A DNA stretch of 64,000 nucleotides from K189A clade bacterium (GCA_902528515.1 CABZTD010000004.1:35117-99116), one strand, 5' to 3'; counted from the first letter of the stretch, positions 8,301 to 17,676 are shown. Notes: a model not told the origin generated them from the letters alone. Numbers and translations: made by a program.

Positions 8301-8774
8301 TTAACTGCCGTGATTCCTACGGGTTTTCGCAACATATCGTTGTGCACTAAGCATATCGGCTTCTTTTTGCTCTTTCCGGGCCCTGGTATGTTTTATCTTT
8401 TCCCTAGCCCGGGCCGCTAAGGTTTCAAATTTGATGCGTTCGTCGTTGAGTTCACGAAAGCGTGCGGCAATCGAGCGTTGCTGTCCTTGCAGCTCCGCCA
8501 TTTGCTCGGTGATTGCTTGAGACGTTCGATCCAGTTGGCCCATAAAGCGCCGCAAGTGCGTTGATTGCTGCAGATCATCAAGTGAGGACTCAGCAATTTT
8601 AAGCTGTTCTATATACCCCAACTTCATGTAGCGGATTTTCTCCTGCTCCACGCAGAGATCACTGTGCTGGGTGCGAACCTGTACGAGCGCTTTTTGTACC
8701 TCGCCCGCCTCTTTGCCCACATCATCAGCCATGTTCTGCCAGCGCTCGATGGAGGCTAGTAACTCGTTAGACAC
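8301..8774 (-). CDS. fliJ: Flagellar export chaperone/escort protein FliJ
   Basis: FliJ is a soluble coiled-coil stalk protein that links the FliI ATPase ring to FlhA and escorts chaperones. The product is an almost uninterrupted helical heptad protein (about 157 aa from this start) of the usual FliJ size, with MGQLDRTSQAITEQMAELQ in the middle. I prefer the GTG at 8774. It overlaps the fliI stop in the 8-nt arrangement GTGTCTAA and has GAGAG five bases upstream. The upstream ATG at 8798 would overlap fliI by 32 nt. Confidence 0.85.
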   Translation of the reverse strand: MSNELLASIERWQNMADDVGKEAGEVQKALVQVRTQHSDLCVEQEKIRYMKLGYIEQLKIAESSLDDLQQSTHLRRFMGQLDRTSQAITEQMAELQGQQRSIAARFRELNDERIKFETLAARAREKIKHTRARKEQKEADMLSAQRYVAKTRRNHGS

Positions 8775-10140
8775 GAAGGCTCTCGTGTAGCTGCGCAATG
8801 GCGTCTTCGAAGGTCACCAGTTCGTCCATTGGTTGACGCAAAAACTCCTCCATTACATTACGCAGGGCGATCGCGCGATCCAGGTCGGGGTTAGTACCCA
8901 TCTCATAGGCGCCGACTTGAATCAGGTCTACATTTTGCTGGTATAGCGTCCAGAGTCTGCGAAACATATTCGCTGAATTCAAATCATCAATGTCCGCAAT
9001 AGTTGGCATCAATCGCGAAATAGAGCCGGCCAGATCAATGGCCGGATAGTGCGCGGCGTCGGACAGTGCCCTGCTCAGTACGACTTGCCCGTCGAGCGAG
9101 GCTCTCGCCAGGTCCACCACGGGATCCTGCAAATCGTCGCCCTCTGCAAGCAGGGTATACAAAGCCGTGATACTACCTTGACCGGCACCACCCGTACCCG
9201 TGCGCTCAATCAGATTGGGCAGCAAACTAAACACCGACGGAGGATAGCCCTTGGATGTAGGTGGCTCACCAATAGCCAAACCAATCTCCCGCTGCGCATG
9301 GGCGACTCTGGACATGCTGTCCAAGAGCAACAGCACATCCTTGCCTTGAGCGCGAAAGTACTCTGCGTAAAGGTGTGCCAAATTGGTTGCACGAATACGC
9401 AGCAAAGGAGAGTTATCGGCTGGAGCCGCGACTACGACAGCATGCCCCATGCCTTCGGGTCCCAATATCTGCTCGATAAATTCTTTGACCTCGCGGCCGC
9501 GCTCTCCAATCAGGCCAATAACCACTACGTCGGCTGAGGTGAACTTGGTCAACATCCCCAGCAGAACGCTTTTCCCGACGCCAGAACCAGCAATCAGCCC
9601 AAGACGTTGTCCACAGCCGATGGTCAGCATGGCGTTAATTGCCTTTACTCCCACATCGAGAATACGATCAATTGGCCTACGCTGCATAGGATTGATCGGC
9701 TTGCCTTGAAGGCTTTGGCGTCGGGCCGTTCGGATCGGCGGGAGACCATCTAATGGCTCACCCAAGGCATCGACAACACGGCCGAGGAGATGGTCGCCAA
9801 CCATGGCCGTATCTGCATCGGACACAAGAAAGACTTTTGCGCCCGCATGCAGGCCTGATGCTTCCCAGAGCGGCATCATGAAAATAGTACCGCTGCCAAA
9901 GCCCACTACCTGAGCATCAACATACTGCGATCGATCAGGTAGATCTAACCCATCGCGCTGACCAGATTTTAATATTCGGCAGATTGCTCCAACAGTGGCA
10001 GTGAGCCCTCGCGCCTCAATAGTGAGACCAACAATTCGCGTAAGTAGGCCAAAAGTCCGAGGCCGTGGTGCCTGCAGACGATCAGTTGCATGATTAACAT
10101 GGCTTTGAAAACTAGCAACTCGTGGATTTAGCCCTGCCAT
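8767..10140 (-). CDS. fliI: Flagellum-specific ATPase FliI
   Basis: FliI is the cytoplasmic hexameric ATPase energising flagellar type III export. The product (about 457 aa) has a RecA/F1-beta-type core with P-loop GLIAGSGVGKS, the DVVVIGLIGERGREVKEF segment, Walker B VLLLLDSMSRVAHAQREIGL and the GEPPTSKGYPPSVFSLLPNLIERTG block (split here). The start is taken at the ATG at 10140, which overlaps the fliH TGA (TGATG). A GTG two codons upstream is also in frame. Confidence 0.96.
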   Translation of the reverse strand: MAGLNPRVASFQSHVNHATDRLQAPRPRTFGLLTRIVGLTIEARGLTATVGAICRILKSGQRDGLDLPDRSQYVDAQVVGFGSGTIFMMPLWEASGLHAGAKVFLVSDADTAMVGDHLLGRVVDALGEPLDGLPPIRTARRQSLQGKPINPMQRRPIDRILDVGVKAINAMLTIGCGQRLGLIAGSGVGKSVLLGMLTKFTSADVVVIGLIGERGREVKEFIEQILGPEGMGHAVVVAAPADNSPLLRIRATNLAHLYAEYFRAQGKDVLLLLDSMSRVAHAQREIGLAIGEPPTSKGYPPSVFSLLPNLIERTGTGGAGQGSITALYTLLAEGDDLQDPVVDLARASLDGQVVLSRALSDAAHYPAIDLAGSISRLMPTIADIDDLNSANMFRRLWTLYQQNVDLIQVGAYEMGTNPDLDRAIALRNVMEEFLRQPMDELVTFEDAIAQLHESLRV

Positions 10141-11210
10141 CAACACTCATCCTCGTCGGGAGGGCGCTGAAAAAATATGTCTTCCACTTCAGAGTAATCA
10201 CCCTGAATGATGGCACCTTGGTCGTCTAACTCACCGGCAAAATAATCAGGCTCTTCGACAGTAGGTATAACCTCTGACGCGCCAGCTTCTCCGGAGTCCA
10301 AAGACTGCGCTTGCGCGCCCATTTGCAGAGCGCTTTTAGACTCGTGATTCTCGGTCGGTACGTCAGTAAGCAATTGATCTGCAAGCTGCTCGACTCGGTG
10401 ATCGATCAGGTCGACAATACTGGTGTCCTCAACGGCCAGCCTTACGGACCCGGGCTGCAGTGCGTCGTCGCGACGCAGCGCGTAAGTGGCAAATATCGCT
10501 TCAAGCTCAGGCTGCTGCAAACGCTCATACCAGTCGTGCGAGACATATATGATGACCTCACCCATTTGCATGGGGTCGACTTGCGACAGTGATTCCTCAA
10601 TAAATCCCGTCAGGGAAGCATCGCTCAACGTAAGCTCACGACGCGCAATTTGCTCTGCCAGCGCTAACGCGAGTTTTTTCAACGGGTCAAATAAATCCTG
10701 GTGCGCAACCAAGTGGTTTCGCGCTTCGTTGACCAACTCGCCAACAATGTCTCCAAGCTCCGAAACAAGAGCTGCATTGCTTGACTCGCTTTCCATTTCG
10801 AGCATCTGCTTGGCCTCAAGCTGCCCCTGGGCCTGGCCCTCTGAGAAAGCTTGCGCCCTGACACGCTCGACTTCTCTTTCCTGCTCGGTATTAAGTTCCA
10901 TGAGCTTTTGTTCTAGCTCTGCAATGCGATCTAAGTCTGCCCGCCGTGACAATTCCGCCGATTCAAACTCGCGGGGCTCAGCGTCGCCGGCAAGCTCTTT
11001 GAATACTTCATCAGAGGTTTGAGGCATACGGCCAGTTTCAGGATCCAACGCCACGCCAAGCGACTTTGCACCAACGACGCCAATAAACCCGTCTGCCTCT
11101 TTAAAGCTTGGGTTTGCCAACTCCTTTGAATTCAAAAAAGTTTGGCGCTCACGAGCGGCTTTGAGGACCGGGTCCAAAACGAACTTTGGTCCTTGGCTGA
11201 CGCTAGACAA
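10140..11210 (-). CDS. fliH: Flagellar assembly protein FliH
   Basis: FliH is the regulator and peripheral stalk of the FliI ATPase. The long N-terminal part is variable. The middle is a Glu/Gln-rich coiled coil (RIAELEQKLMELNTEQERE, SEGQAQGQLEAKQ) and the C-terminal half has the FliH/YscL features LALALAEQIARRELTL and GSVRLAVEDTSIVDL. At about 356 aa it is longer than enteric FliH (about 235). The start is uncertain. TTG at 11210 has a GAGAG-type site 8 nt upstream and overlaps the fliG stop in an 8-nt TTGTCTAG arrangement. Starts up to 11303 remain possible. Confidence 0.85.
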   Translation of the reverse strand: MSSVSQGPKFVLDPVLKAARERQTFLNSKELANPSFKEADGFIGVVGAKSLGVALDPETGRMPQTSDEVFKELAGDAEPREFESAELSRRADLDRIAELEQKLMELNTEQEREVERVRAQAFSEGQAQGQLEAKQMLEMESESSNAALVSELGDIVGELVNEARNHLVAHQDLFDPLKKLALALAEQIARRELTLSDASLTGFIEESLSQVDPMQMGEVIIYVSHDWYERLQQPELEAIFATYALRRDDALQPGSVRLAVEDTSIVDLIDHRVEQLADQLLTDVPTENHESKSALQMGAQAQSLDSGEAGASEVIPTVEEPDYFAGELDDQGAIIQGDYSEVEDIFFQRPPDEDEC

Positions 11211-12261
11211 AACCGCCACTCTCAGCTGATGCAAGAATAATCTCGCCGGCGTCCTGCAGTTTACGTGCCTGGCGAACAATGTCTCTCTGGGCATCTTCTG
11301 CATCAGTGACTCGCACCATGCCCATCATTTCCATCTCGTCTAGAAACATCGCGCCTTGGCGCTGAGACATGTTGGCCAAGAATTTTTCAACCACGGGTTC
11401 TGGAGCTGCTTTGAGAGCGTAAGCCATCTGCTCTTGCTCCAGCGTGCGCATAAGTATTTGAATGCTGCGATTGTCCAGATCCGCCAGGTTCTCAAAGAGA
11501 AACATGTTGTCCTGAATCCGCATGGCAAGATCTTCATCTTCGTCAGAAACCTCCGTCATTACGGAAGTTTCAATATCCAGCTTCGTCTTGCCCATAATGT
11601 TAGCTGCGGCTTTCACACCACCTACTGCAGCGGATGAGGTGGTCGATGTCGCGAACTGTTTTGCCATCACGGCTTCGAGTTCCGCCATAGCGTTGGGTTG
11701 TACAGTGTCCAGCAAAGCGACTCGGCGAATCACCTGAGGACGGATTGCCGGCGGTAAAAAGGTTAAGACATCGGCGGCCGTCTCATCCTCTAGTACCGAC
11801 AAGATAATGGCGATTACTTGTGGATGTTCATCCACGATCATGTCGCAGATCGCCCGAGGGGTCATCCAAGACAGTATTTCGAGCCCCTTGCTTGATGAGC
11901 TTGGGAGAATTCGACTAAGTACCGAGGAAGCGCGCTCTGGGCCCAATGCTCGGTTCAGCACCCCTTCTATATAGTCAGGTGACCCAAGCCCCAAATTTGT
12001 TTGTTTCTTGAGTTCGCCAATGAACTCATCGAGCACTCTATCTACAGCCTCTTGGCTAACGTCATGAACCCCAACCATGGCGCTTCCCAACCTTTGGACC
12101 TCCTTAGGGCTAAGGTAGCCAACGATCTCGGAAGCCATCTGCTCACCAAGGAGCAGCATAAGAAGGGCCGCGCGATCTGTGGTTTTTAACGACTCCATTT
12201 CAAGCGCCAGTTCTGGCGACATGTTTTCGTCAAAATTTTGGTCTGCGTTTGCTTCAGCCAT
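11203..12261 (-). CDS. fliG: Flagellar motor switch protein FliG
   Basis: FliG is the rotor protein at the MS-ring/C-ring interface that contacts the stator and transmits torque. The 352-aa product shows the N-terminal LKTTDRAALLMLLLGEQMASEI, the middle EHPQVIAIILSVLEDETAADVL (EHPQT-like) motif, and the C-terminal torque helix region with LDNRSIQILMRTLEQEQMAYAL and the charged MSQRQGAMFLDEMEMMG. It lies 23 nt after fliF and overlaps the proposed fliH start. Confidence 0.97.
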   Translation of the reverse strand: MAEANADQNFDENMSPELALEMESLKTTDRAALLMLLLGEQMASEIVGYLSPKEVQRLGSAMVGVHDVSQEAVDRVLDEFIGELKKQTNLGLGSPDYIEGVLNRALGPERASSVLSRILPSSSSKGLEILSWMTPRAICDMIVDEHPQVIAIILSVLEDETAADVLTFLPPAIRPQVIRRVALLDTVQPNAMAELEAVMAKQFATSTTSSAAVGGVKAAANIMGKTKLDIETSVMTEVSDEDEDLAMRIQDNMFLFENLADLDNRSIQILMRTLEQEQMAYALKAAPEPVVEKFLANMSQRQGAMFLDEMEMMGMVRVTDAEDAQRDIVRQARKLQDAGEIILASAESGGFV

Positions 12262-12284
12262 GATACTCGTCCAATAGTGTTGGT

Positions 12285-14087
12285 TTAGACCTCAATGAGG
12301 CGCTTGATACTGTTTGCTACGCGACCTGGGTCGTCTGCGGCCAACATACGCAGCACCGCGACTTTATCGTCATAGCTATTTGCACTATCTAGCATATCCA
12401 GTGGAATTGAAGTTTTCTTGGGCGTCAGCCTTGCCTTAATCTCTTCCAGGGTCTCGCCTTCTCCAAGCTTGATCATCTGCAGGTCTTGATCTGAAAGCTC
12501 TCCGTCTATCGACGCCAATGGTATATCCAGTCCATCGTCTTCAGGCATGTTAGCTCTGATAATCGGTCGCGCAACGAAGATCAAAATCAGAAGGATCAAT
12601 ATCAAGCTTGAGCCGTACTTAATCAAATCAACAATGCTGCTGTCTTCCCACCAAGGCACCTGTGGCACGATATCCACTGGGACCGCAAAGCTTGTAGGTA
12701 CTACTGCGACTGTGTCGCCCCGTCCTTCGCTGAAGCCTACAACGCCTTTGACAACCTCCGTGAGTCGCTCAAGCTCCTCGGCACTAATACCACCCGGCTC
12801 ACCTTCAGCTGGTGCTATATAAGCGTCCTGGTTAATCACGACGGCAACAGAAACTCGCTCAATTGTTCCCACCTGCTGCCTAACATAACGAATCTCTCGA
12901 TCGAGCTCGTAGTTCCGAGTGGTCGATGAGCTAGACACATTGGAGCCTGTTCCGTCTCCACTTGCCGGTAAGTTGCCTGATGGAACAAAGTCTGGTGACG
13001 AAGGCGGCTGATTGGAAAAGCTGCCCGGCAGGCCAGCAGCATCAAGGGCCGCTTCCTGTTCAAAGTCCAGAGATTCCGAACGGGTCCGAGGACCGACACC
13101 GGCTTTGTCGAATTCTTCGTAAGTTGTCTCTACCTCTGTAAAGTCCAGGGTTACATCCACTTCTGATCGCACATTACCAAGGCCTACAATGGTGGCCAGA
13201 ATCTGTTCGATACGCTGGTTGTAGGACATTTCCAGGGAACGTTTGTGCTCTGCTTGGGCTGTCGTCAACGTCATTGCATTTTCGCCCTCGGTATCCGTAA
13301 GGAGCGATCCGGTATTGTCGACAACCGAAACATTTTCGGCCGGTAAGTAAGGCACGCTCGATGACACTAGATGCACGATGGCGCGTATTTGTGACTGCGT
13401 GACCACTCGACCGGGATGAGTTACTACTACGACAGACGCCTTGGCGGGAACCTGATTTCTAACAAAAACACTTTGTTGGGGTTCGGCCAGATGCACGCGC
13501 GCACCGCGTATTGAGGCAATTTCGGTGATAGACGCTGCTAACTCAGTCTCCATCGCTGCACGATAACTAACCTGCTCCATAAAGCGGCTAGTCGTCATAG
13601 AGCCTTGCTCGAGCAGATTTTCGAATCCGCCGGCGGTTGCGCTGCGCGGAATATCTTGAGACGCCAACAAAATTCTCGCCTCGTGATAGCGCTCATCCGC
13701 GACCTGTAGGGATCCAGTGCTAGCATCTATGCGAGGCGCAAAACCCGCGGCGTCTAGCGCATCCTTAGCTTCCTGCCGGTCTGCCTCTGACATACCGGGA
13801 TAAACCGAGCGATAGGTCGGCGCAGAAACCCAAAGATAAAAAAGGACACAAATAGCTAGCGCGATAGTGCCGATGATGTAAGGCAAAACACGCTGTACGT
13901 CTGGGTTGTTCAGAAAGGCGAGCGGGCCGGTATCGTTCTCGATATCGTCCATGCGGTCGACGTCGCCGTTTTCCGAAACCGCACCTGTGGTGTTTGTCGT
14001 TGCTGGAGTGGCTGGCCTAGCAGCCACCTGGCCGCCCGTTGTTGGTGCTAGCGCCTGTTGATTCGCGTCTAATGTTGCTTCTGCCAT
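12285..14087 (-). CDS. fliF: Flagellar MS-ring protein FliF
   Basis: FliF builds the MS ring, the inner-membrane base of the flagellum. At 600 aa it has the usual length. Two membrane helices are visible (about residues 68-88 and 497-518). The periplasmic ring-building motifs include GSMTTSRFMEQVSYRAAMETEL, split as GSMTTSRFMEQ and RGARVHLAEPQQSVF. A Ser/Gly/Pro-rich loop (about 365-395) is also typical. The C-terminal FliG-binding tail ends with MLAADDPGRVANSIKRLIEV. It follows fliE by 41 nt. Confidence 0.97.
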   Translation of the reverse strand: MAEATLDANQQALAPTTGGQVAARPATPATTNTTGAVSENGDVDRMDDIENDTGPLAFLNNPDVQRVLPYIIGTIALAICVLFYLWVSAPTYRSVYPGMSEADRQEAKDALDAAGFAPRIDASTGSLQVADERYHEARILLASQDIPRSATAGGFENLLEQGSMTTSRFMEQVSYRAAMETELAASITEIASIRGARVHLAEPQQSVFVRNQVPAKASVVVVTHPGRVVTQSQIRAIVHLVSSSVPYLPAENVSVVDNTGSLLTDTEGENAMTLTTAQAEHKRSLEMSYNQRIEQILATIVGLGNVRSEVDVTLDFTEVETTYEEFDKAGVGPRTRSESLDFEQEAALDAAGLPGSFSNQPPSSPDFVPSGNLPASGDGTGSNVSSSSTTRNYELDREIRYVRQQVGTIERVSVAVVINQDAYIAPAEGEPGGISAEELERLTEVVKGVVGFSEGRGDTVAVVPTSFAVPVDIVPQVPWWEDSSIVDLIKYGSSLILILLILIFVARPIIRANMPEDDGLDIPLASIDGELSDQDLQMIKLGEGETLEEIKARLTPKKTSIPLDMLDSANSYDDKVAVLRMLAADDPGRVANSIKRLIEV

Positions 14088-14128
14088 GGGATTCTCTTTA
14101 ATTCGCCCTCACGATCAATATCGGATCA

Positions 14129-14500
14129 TTAAACTGGCATGTTCTTTATGTCTTCGTAAGCTTTCAGCAGTTTGTTACGTACCTGCAATGTTGCCTCGAA
14201 GCCGATAGATGCTTTCTGCATGGAAAGCACCACATCTGTTAGCGGAATGTCTTCACCCCGCTCATAAGCATTCTTTAAATCTGCACTGGCCTGCTGAGCG
14301 TCATTCACATCATGAAACGCATCGGACATATAGGTTGCAAAGTTACCCTTGCTAGGCGCCTCAGCTCGATTCGTAGGGCCTACGTCGGCGGTATCGCTAT
14401 TGATTAGCTCCGCACGATTGCTGGCTTCGCCCTGGTGTGCTCGAATTTGATTGAGCAGATCGGCGACCTGCGCTTGATAGTGGGTGTTAATGCTTGACAT
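14129..14500 (-). CDS. fliE: Flagellar hook-basal body protein FliE
   Basis: FliE is the small rod protein connecting the MS ring to the proximal rod. The 123-aa product shows the FliE signature FATYMSDAFHDVNDAQQASADL, then LTDVVLSMQKASIGFEATLQVRNKLLKAYEDIKNMPV (described here in parts: residues about 85-123). It lies 3 nt downstream of the FlrC/FlbD-like gene, so activator and basal-body genes share a transcript. Confidence 0.95.
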   Translation of the reverse strand: MSSINTHYQAQVADLLNQIRAHQGEASNRAELINSDTADVGPTNRAEAPSKGNFATYMSDAFHDVNDAQQASADLKNAYERGEDIPLTDVVLSMQKASIGFEATLQVRNKLLKAYEDIKNMPV

Positions 14501-14503
14501 AAC

Positions 14504-16063
14504 TTAGGCCGACCGTCGTTTAGGAATTTGAATACCGCGCTCTCTCATGCGTGCAATCTTGTAGCGCAGAGTACGCTGGCTAATGCCGAGCATGTCAGCT
14601 GCTTCTTGGCGGGTGCGCGTGTTTTTAATCGTATCAACGATGATGCGGAACTCGTTGGCGTCCATAGCTCCTTGAAGCCCCGTGGTGCTGTCCGACGTCT
14701 CCCCCGCTTGGCTTTCAAAGGCACTCTGAGCATCCATATTCGCGCTGAATGGGTTGGTCGGAGTACCTCGCGTATCTCGCCATCGATCACGCAGACCGTG
14801 ATCACCATCGAGTGAATGGACATTGTTTGTAGCGCCTCGCATGGCGATTGAGGCGCTTGAGTAACTCTGAGTGTTAGTTGGGTTCATTAGACTAGCCGGC
14901 AAACCCGAGGGTTCGTCAATATACAGCTCGTGATCGGCTGGCTCATCGAACACCAGATGATTCGCTGAGATAACACCATCACCGCTCAGTACAATTGCCC
15001 TTTGAACAACGTTCTCTAGCTCACGCACGTTACCAGGCCACCTGTAGGCCAGCAGTTTAGCGGAGGCCTCTGGTGACAGCTGCAGCGCACGGTCTTCGCG
15101 ACCGTGCTTGACTAAGAAGTAATTCGCCAGGGGTAGAATATCGTCCAATCGTGAGGACAAACCCGGAACGTTGATACGAAATGTGCTAACGCGGAAATAA
15201 AGGTCCTCGCGAAAATACCCGGCACGTATACCCGCCCTTAGATCGCGGTTTGTCGCCGCAATGATGCGCACGTCAACCCGCTGAGTTTCTGAACTGCCCA
15301 CTGGCAGTACTTCTTTTTCTTGAATGGCTCGGAGCAGCTTCGCCTGAAGCGGCAGCGTCAATTCGCCAATCTCGTCCAAAAACAAGGTGCCGCCCTGGGC
15401 TTGGGAGAAAAAACCCTCTGTGCTTCGCGTCGCGCCAGTAAATGCTCCCTTGGCATGGCCAAATAGAAGGCTTTCGGCCAAGGCCTCGGGCAGCGCCGCA
15501 CAGTTCACCGGCACAAAGGGGCCATCTCGTCGCGGCGAAAAGTCATGCGTTAACCGGGCCAAGACCTCCTTGCCCGAACCCGTAGGTCCGTTCATCAGCG
15601 CAGTGACCTCTGCCGCGCCCACTCGCTCTACCAGCGCTAGCAAGTGCTGGCTAGTTTCATCCACAAATACATAAGAATCGTTTTTAAGAAGACGCAGCTT
15701 GGCGAGACCGGCAATTTTTTCCCATTTGGACTGCTGGCCTGCGCCGTCGGCAATCACATCGTCAACACCACACTTTATGGCTTCCACCGTGCTATCCAAA
15801 TCTGCAGGATCGACCCGCAGCACGAGATAGATTTTCGCGCCGTAATGCTGTTTGAGCGTGCGGATCATTTCGATATCGGGCAGCTCGCGCCGGTGCATGC
15901 ACAGTACGCAGGGCCCGAAGCCATTGCTTTTAACGTAGCGTGCAACTTCCGTTGCGCCCATGGATCGAGGACGAAAACCGGCACGGGTCAAAATGCCCGA
16001 CACGTTCGCATCCATTGGTGACGATTCGTCCCATATCAGATCAATCGGGTGTTCTTGGTACAT
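14504..16063 (-). CDS. Sigma-54-dependent flagellar activator, FlrC/FleR/FlbD-like, with degenerate receiver
   Basis: A 519-aa NtrC-family activator. It has an N-terminal receiver-like domain (about 7-108), an AAA+ domain with Walker A GPTGSGKE (159-166), GAFTGA (206-211) and Walker [12 protein letters not shown], and a C-terminal Fis-type helix-turn-helix (EAADMLGISQRTLRYKIARM). The receiver lacks a phospho-acceptor. Where the beta-3 Asp should be, the sequence reads CVLCMHRRELPD with no acidic residue, and the paired acidic residues of beta-1 are reduced to one. This resembles Caulobacter FlbD more than classical two-component FlrC. No flrB/fleS kinase lies between it and fleQ. The start at 16063 is chosen because a sigma-54 promoter lies immediately upstream; the 60-codon extension to 16243 would run through that promoter. 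Confidence 0.9.
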   Translation of the reverse strand: MYQEHPIDLIWDESSPMDANVSGILTRAGFRPRSMGATEVARYVKSNGFGPCVLCMHRRELPDIEMIRTLKQHYGAKIYLVLRVDPADLDSTVEAIKCGVDDVIADGAGQQSKWEKIAGLAKLRLLKNDSYVFVDETSQHLLALVERVGAAEVTALMNGPTGSGKEVLARLTHDFSPRRDGPFVPVNCAALPEALAESLLFGHAKGAFTGATRSTEGFFSQAQGGTLFLDEIGELTLPLQAKLLRAIQEKEVLPVGSSETQRVDVRIIAATNRDLRAGIRAGYFREDLYFRVSTFRINVPGLSSRLDDILPLANYFLVKHGREDRALQLSPEASAKLLAYRWPGNVRELENVVQRAIVLSGDGVISANHLVFDEPADHELYIDEPSGLPASLMNPTNTQSYSSASIAMRGATNNVHSLDGDHGLRDRWRDTRGTPTNPFSANMDAQSAFESQAGETSDSTTGLQGAMDANEFRIIVDTIKNTRTRQEAADMLGISQRTLRYKIARMRERGIQIPKRRSA

Positions 16064-16103
16064 AGTCTTCACATCACGTTGTTTCTTCGATGCAGACGGA
16101 TAA

Positions 16104-16118
16104 GCAAAAGCTGTGCCA
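16104..16118 (-). promoter_or_regulatory. Sigma-54 promoter of the flrC-like/fliEFGHIJ operon
   Basis: On the minus strand TGGCACA-N4-TTGC, followed by TT, is a consensus RpoN -24/-12 element. The predicted start of transcription is near 16092, about 29 nt before the ATG at 16063. Its presence fixes the gene start downstream of it. Confidence 0.9.
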
Positions 16119-16154
16119 TTTTTTTTATTCAATAAAAACAATAGGTTATAAATC

Positions 16155-16225
16155 GGTGGCGGCTTTTTGCCACCCTCACCACCAGACTTTGCCGGCCAGG
16201 TAGCTAAGGTTGTCGTGTTTTTGAC
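16155..16225 (-). promoter_or_regulatory. Candidate activator sites upstream of the flrC-like/fliE promoter
   Basis: At 16157-16172 the plus strand reads TGGCGG-CTTT-TTGCCA, inside a larger GGTGGC...GCCACC inverted repeat (16155-16174). At 16212-16225 there is a GTC-N8-GAC palindrome within GTTGTC...GACAAC, the geometry of a FleQ box. These sites start 39 and 94 bp upstream of the -24 edge, nearly the same as in the fliP control region. The intervening A/T-rich stretch (16117-16150) also resembles the one there. Confidence 0.55.
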
Positions 16226-16346
16226 AACAGTCAATTTGAACAAAGAGCGGAAGCGGAAAACCCTAATTATGGGGACGGATGAGCGCGGGTGTATTTTTTA
16301 CCGAGGAACTGATGCCTAACGTGCGTAACGCACAACCTTTAACTGG

Positions 16347-17429
16347 CTAGGCTGCGTCCATCTTTAGATTGTATTTCTTGATGCGCTCAATCAGCGTTGT
16401 TCGCTGCATTCGCAGCAACTTCGCGCAGCGCGAGACATTCCCATCGCTTTCTCGCAGCGCCCGTTCGATAAGATCTTGCTCAATTTCGCTGAGCATGCCT
16501 TTCAGCGATTGCCCTCGCTGGCGGAAGTCTTCAAACCCCTGAGCATGCATGATTATGGACTCAACATCGCTTTCCGACGAAAGGGACGACTTCCCTAAAG
16601 GCTCATCGCTAAAGACGTCGAACAACGATGCTTGCTCATCCGATGGCTCTTCGCAGATCAGCTCAGCCATTCCCGCCGGGAGCATCGATGGCGCGACATG
16701 GGTCACTTGCAAGGCCTGGCCGGGGTACAGCACCGTCAGGCGGTGGACCATATTTGACAGTTCCCGTACGTTACCAGGCCAGTCGTAGCGTTGCATGACC
16801 GATAGAAAACTTTCTGAAAATTCAATGGCAGGCACACCTGCTGGCGCAAAATGCTTGGCAAAATGACGAATCAGCGCCGGCACCTCATCTCGTCGGCTGC
16901 GTAATGGATGCACATGAAGAGGGACCACGTTCAGCCGGTAATAAAGGTCTGCACGAAAGCGCCCGGCCTTGATTTCGTCCTCCAGCACGCGGTGGGTAGC
17001 GGCTACGACGCGTATATCGACACTTTTCGGCTGGTTAGACCCTACAGGCAGTACGATCTTCTCCTGCAGCACGCGGAGCAGCTTAACCTGCATGGACATT
17101 GGCATATCGCCAATTTCATCCAAAAACAGCGTGCCGCCATCTGCCACCGTAACCTTGCCCTCACGATCGGCAATGGCCCCGGTAAACGAACCCTTCTTGT
17201 GACCAAAGAGCTCGCTCTCCATTAGCTCTCCCGGAATAGCTCCGCAATTCACCGCCACGAAGGCTTGACTCGCACGCTCTGACTGGTCATGTATGGCCTT
17301 AGCAATTAACTCCTTGCCCGCACCGCTCTCACCATTAATCAACACACTGGCGGCAGTCGGCGCAATAGAACGAATCAGCTGCATTAGCTGCCGAGTATGT
17401 AAACCGTCTCCAACAATGGACTGCGTCAC
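16347..17429 (-). CDS. fleQ: FleQ/FlrA-type flagellar master regulator lacking the N-terminal domain
   Basis: A sigma-54 activator of 360 aa that starts almost directly with the AAA+ core: Walker A GESGAGKE (33-40), GSFTGA (80-85, a Ser variant of GAFTGA), and Walker [12 protein letters not shown]. The Fis-type HTH at the C-terminus ends in [22 protein letters not shown], split here as [15 protein letters not shown], which is the FleQ/FlrA signature. Pseudomonas FleQ and Vibrio FlrA are about 490 aa with a 130-residue N-terminal FleQ domain. That domain is absent here and no remnant is visible upstream. The predicted role is top of the hierarchy, driving the sigma-54 operons. It is transcribed ahead of the flrC-like gene but is separated from it by 283 bp that contain a separate promoter. 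Confidence 0.88.
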   Translation of the reverse strand: MTQSIVGDGLHTRQLMQLIRSIAPTAASVLINGESGAGKELIAKAIHDQSERASQAFVAVNCGAIPGELMESELFGHKKGSFTGAIADREGKVTVADGGTLFLDEIGDMPMSMQVKLLRVLQEKIVLPVGSNQPKSVDIRVVAATHRVLEDEIKAGRFRADLYYRLNVVPLHVHPLRSRRDEVPALIRHFAKHFAPAGVPAIEFSESFLSVMQRYDWPGNVRELSNMVHRLTVLYPGQALQVTHVAPSMLPAGMAELICEEPSDEQASLFDVFSDEPLGKSSLSSESDVESIIMHAQGFEDFRQRGQSLKGMLSEIEQDLIERALRESDGNVSRCAKLLRMQRTTLIERIKKYNLKMDAA

Positions 17430-17676
17430 GGTTGATCCAGCTTAGTTATTCCTTGACCAACTTTAGCGTAACATTTTTTCGTTAGCGACTGTGCCGTAGG
17501 CTCTATGACAGCGTTGGGTAATTGGGCGATAGGTTGCCGTCGAATCGGCACAGTGATGCCGAGGCGCGCCGACCGCGGCAGATACAAAACGAGGTTAGCC
17601 AACAAATTTGGCTCAAACGTGGCCACAAACCTATGTCTACGTTAAGTTGAAACAGATTCCCCTCCGCAGATTTGCT

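Noticed and set aside
16064..16243. 60-codon N-terminal extension of the FlrC-like protein
   Set aside because: It would be read through the sigma-54 promoter and palindromes; the residues are not receiver-like and the ATG at 16063 fits the promoter.
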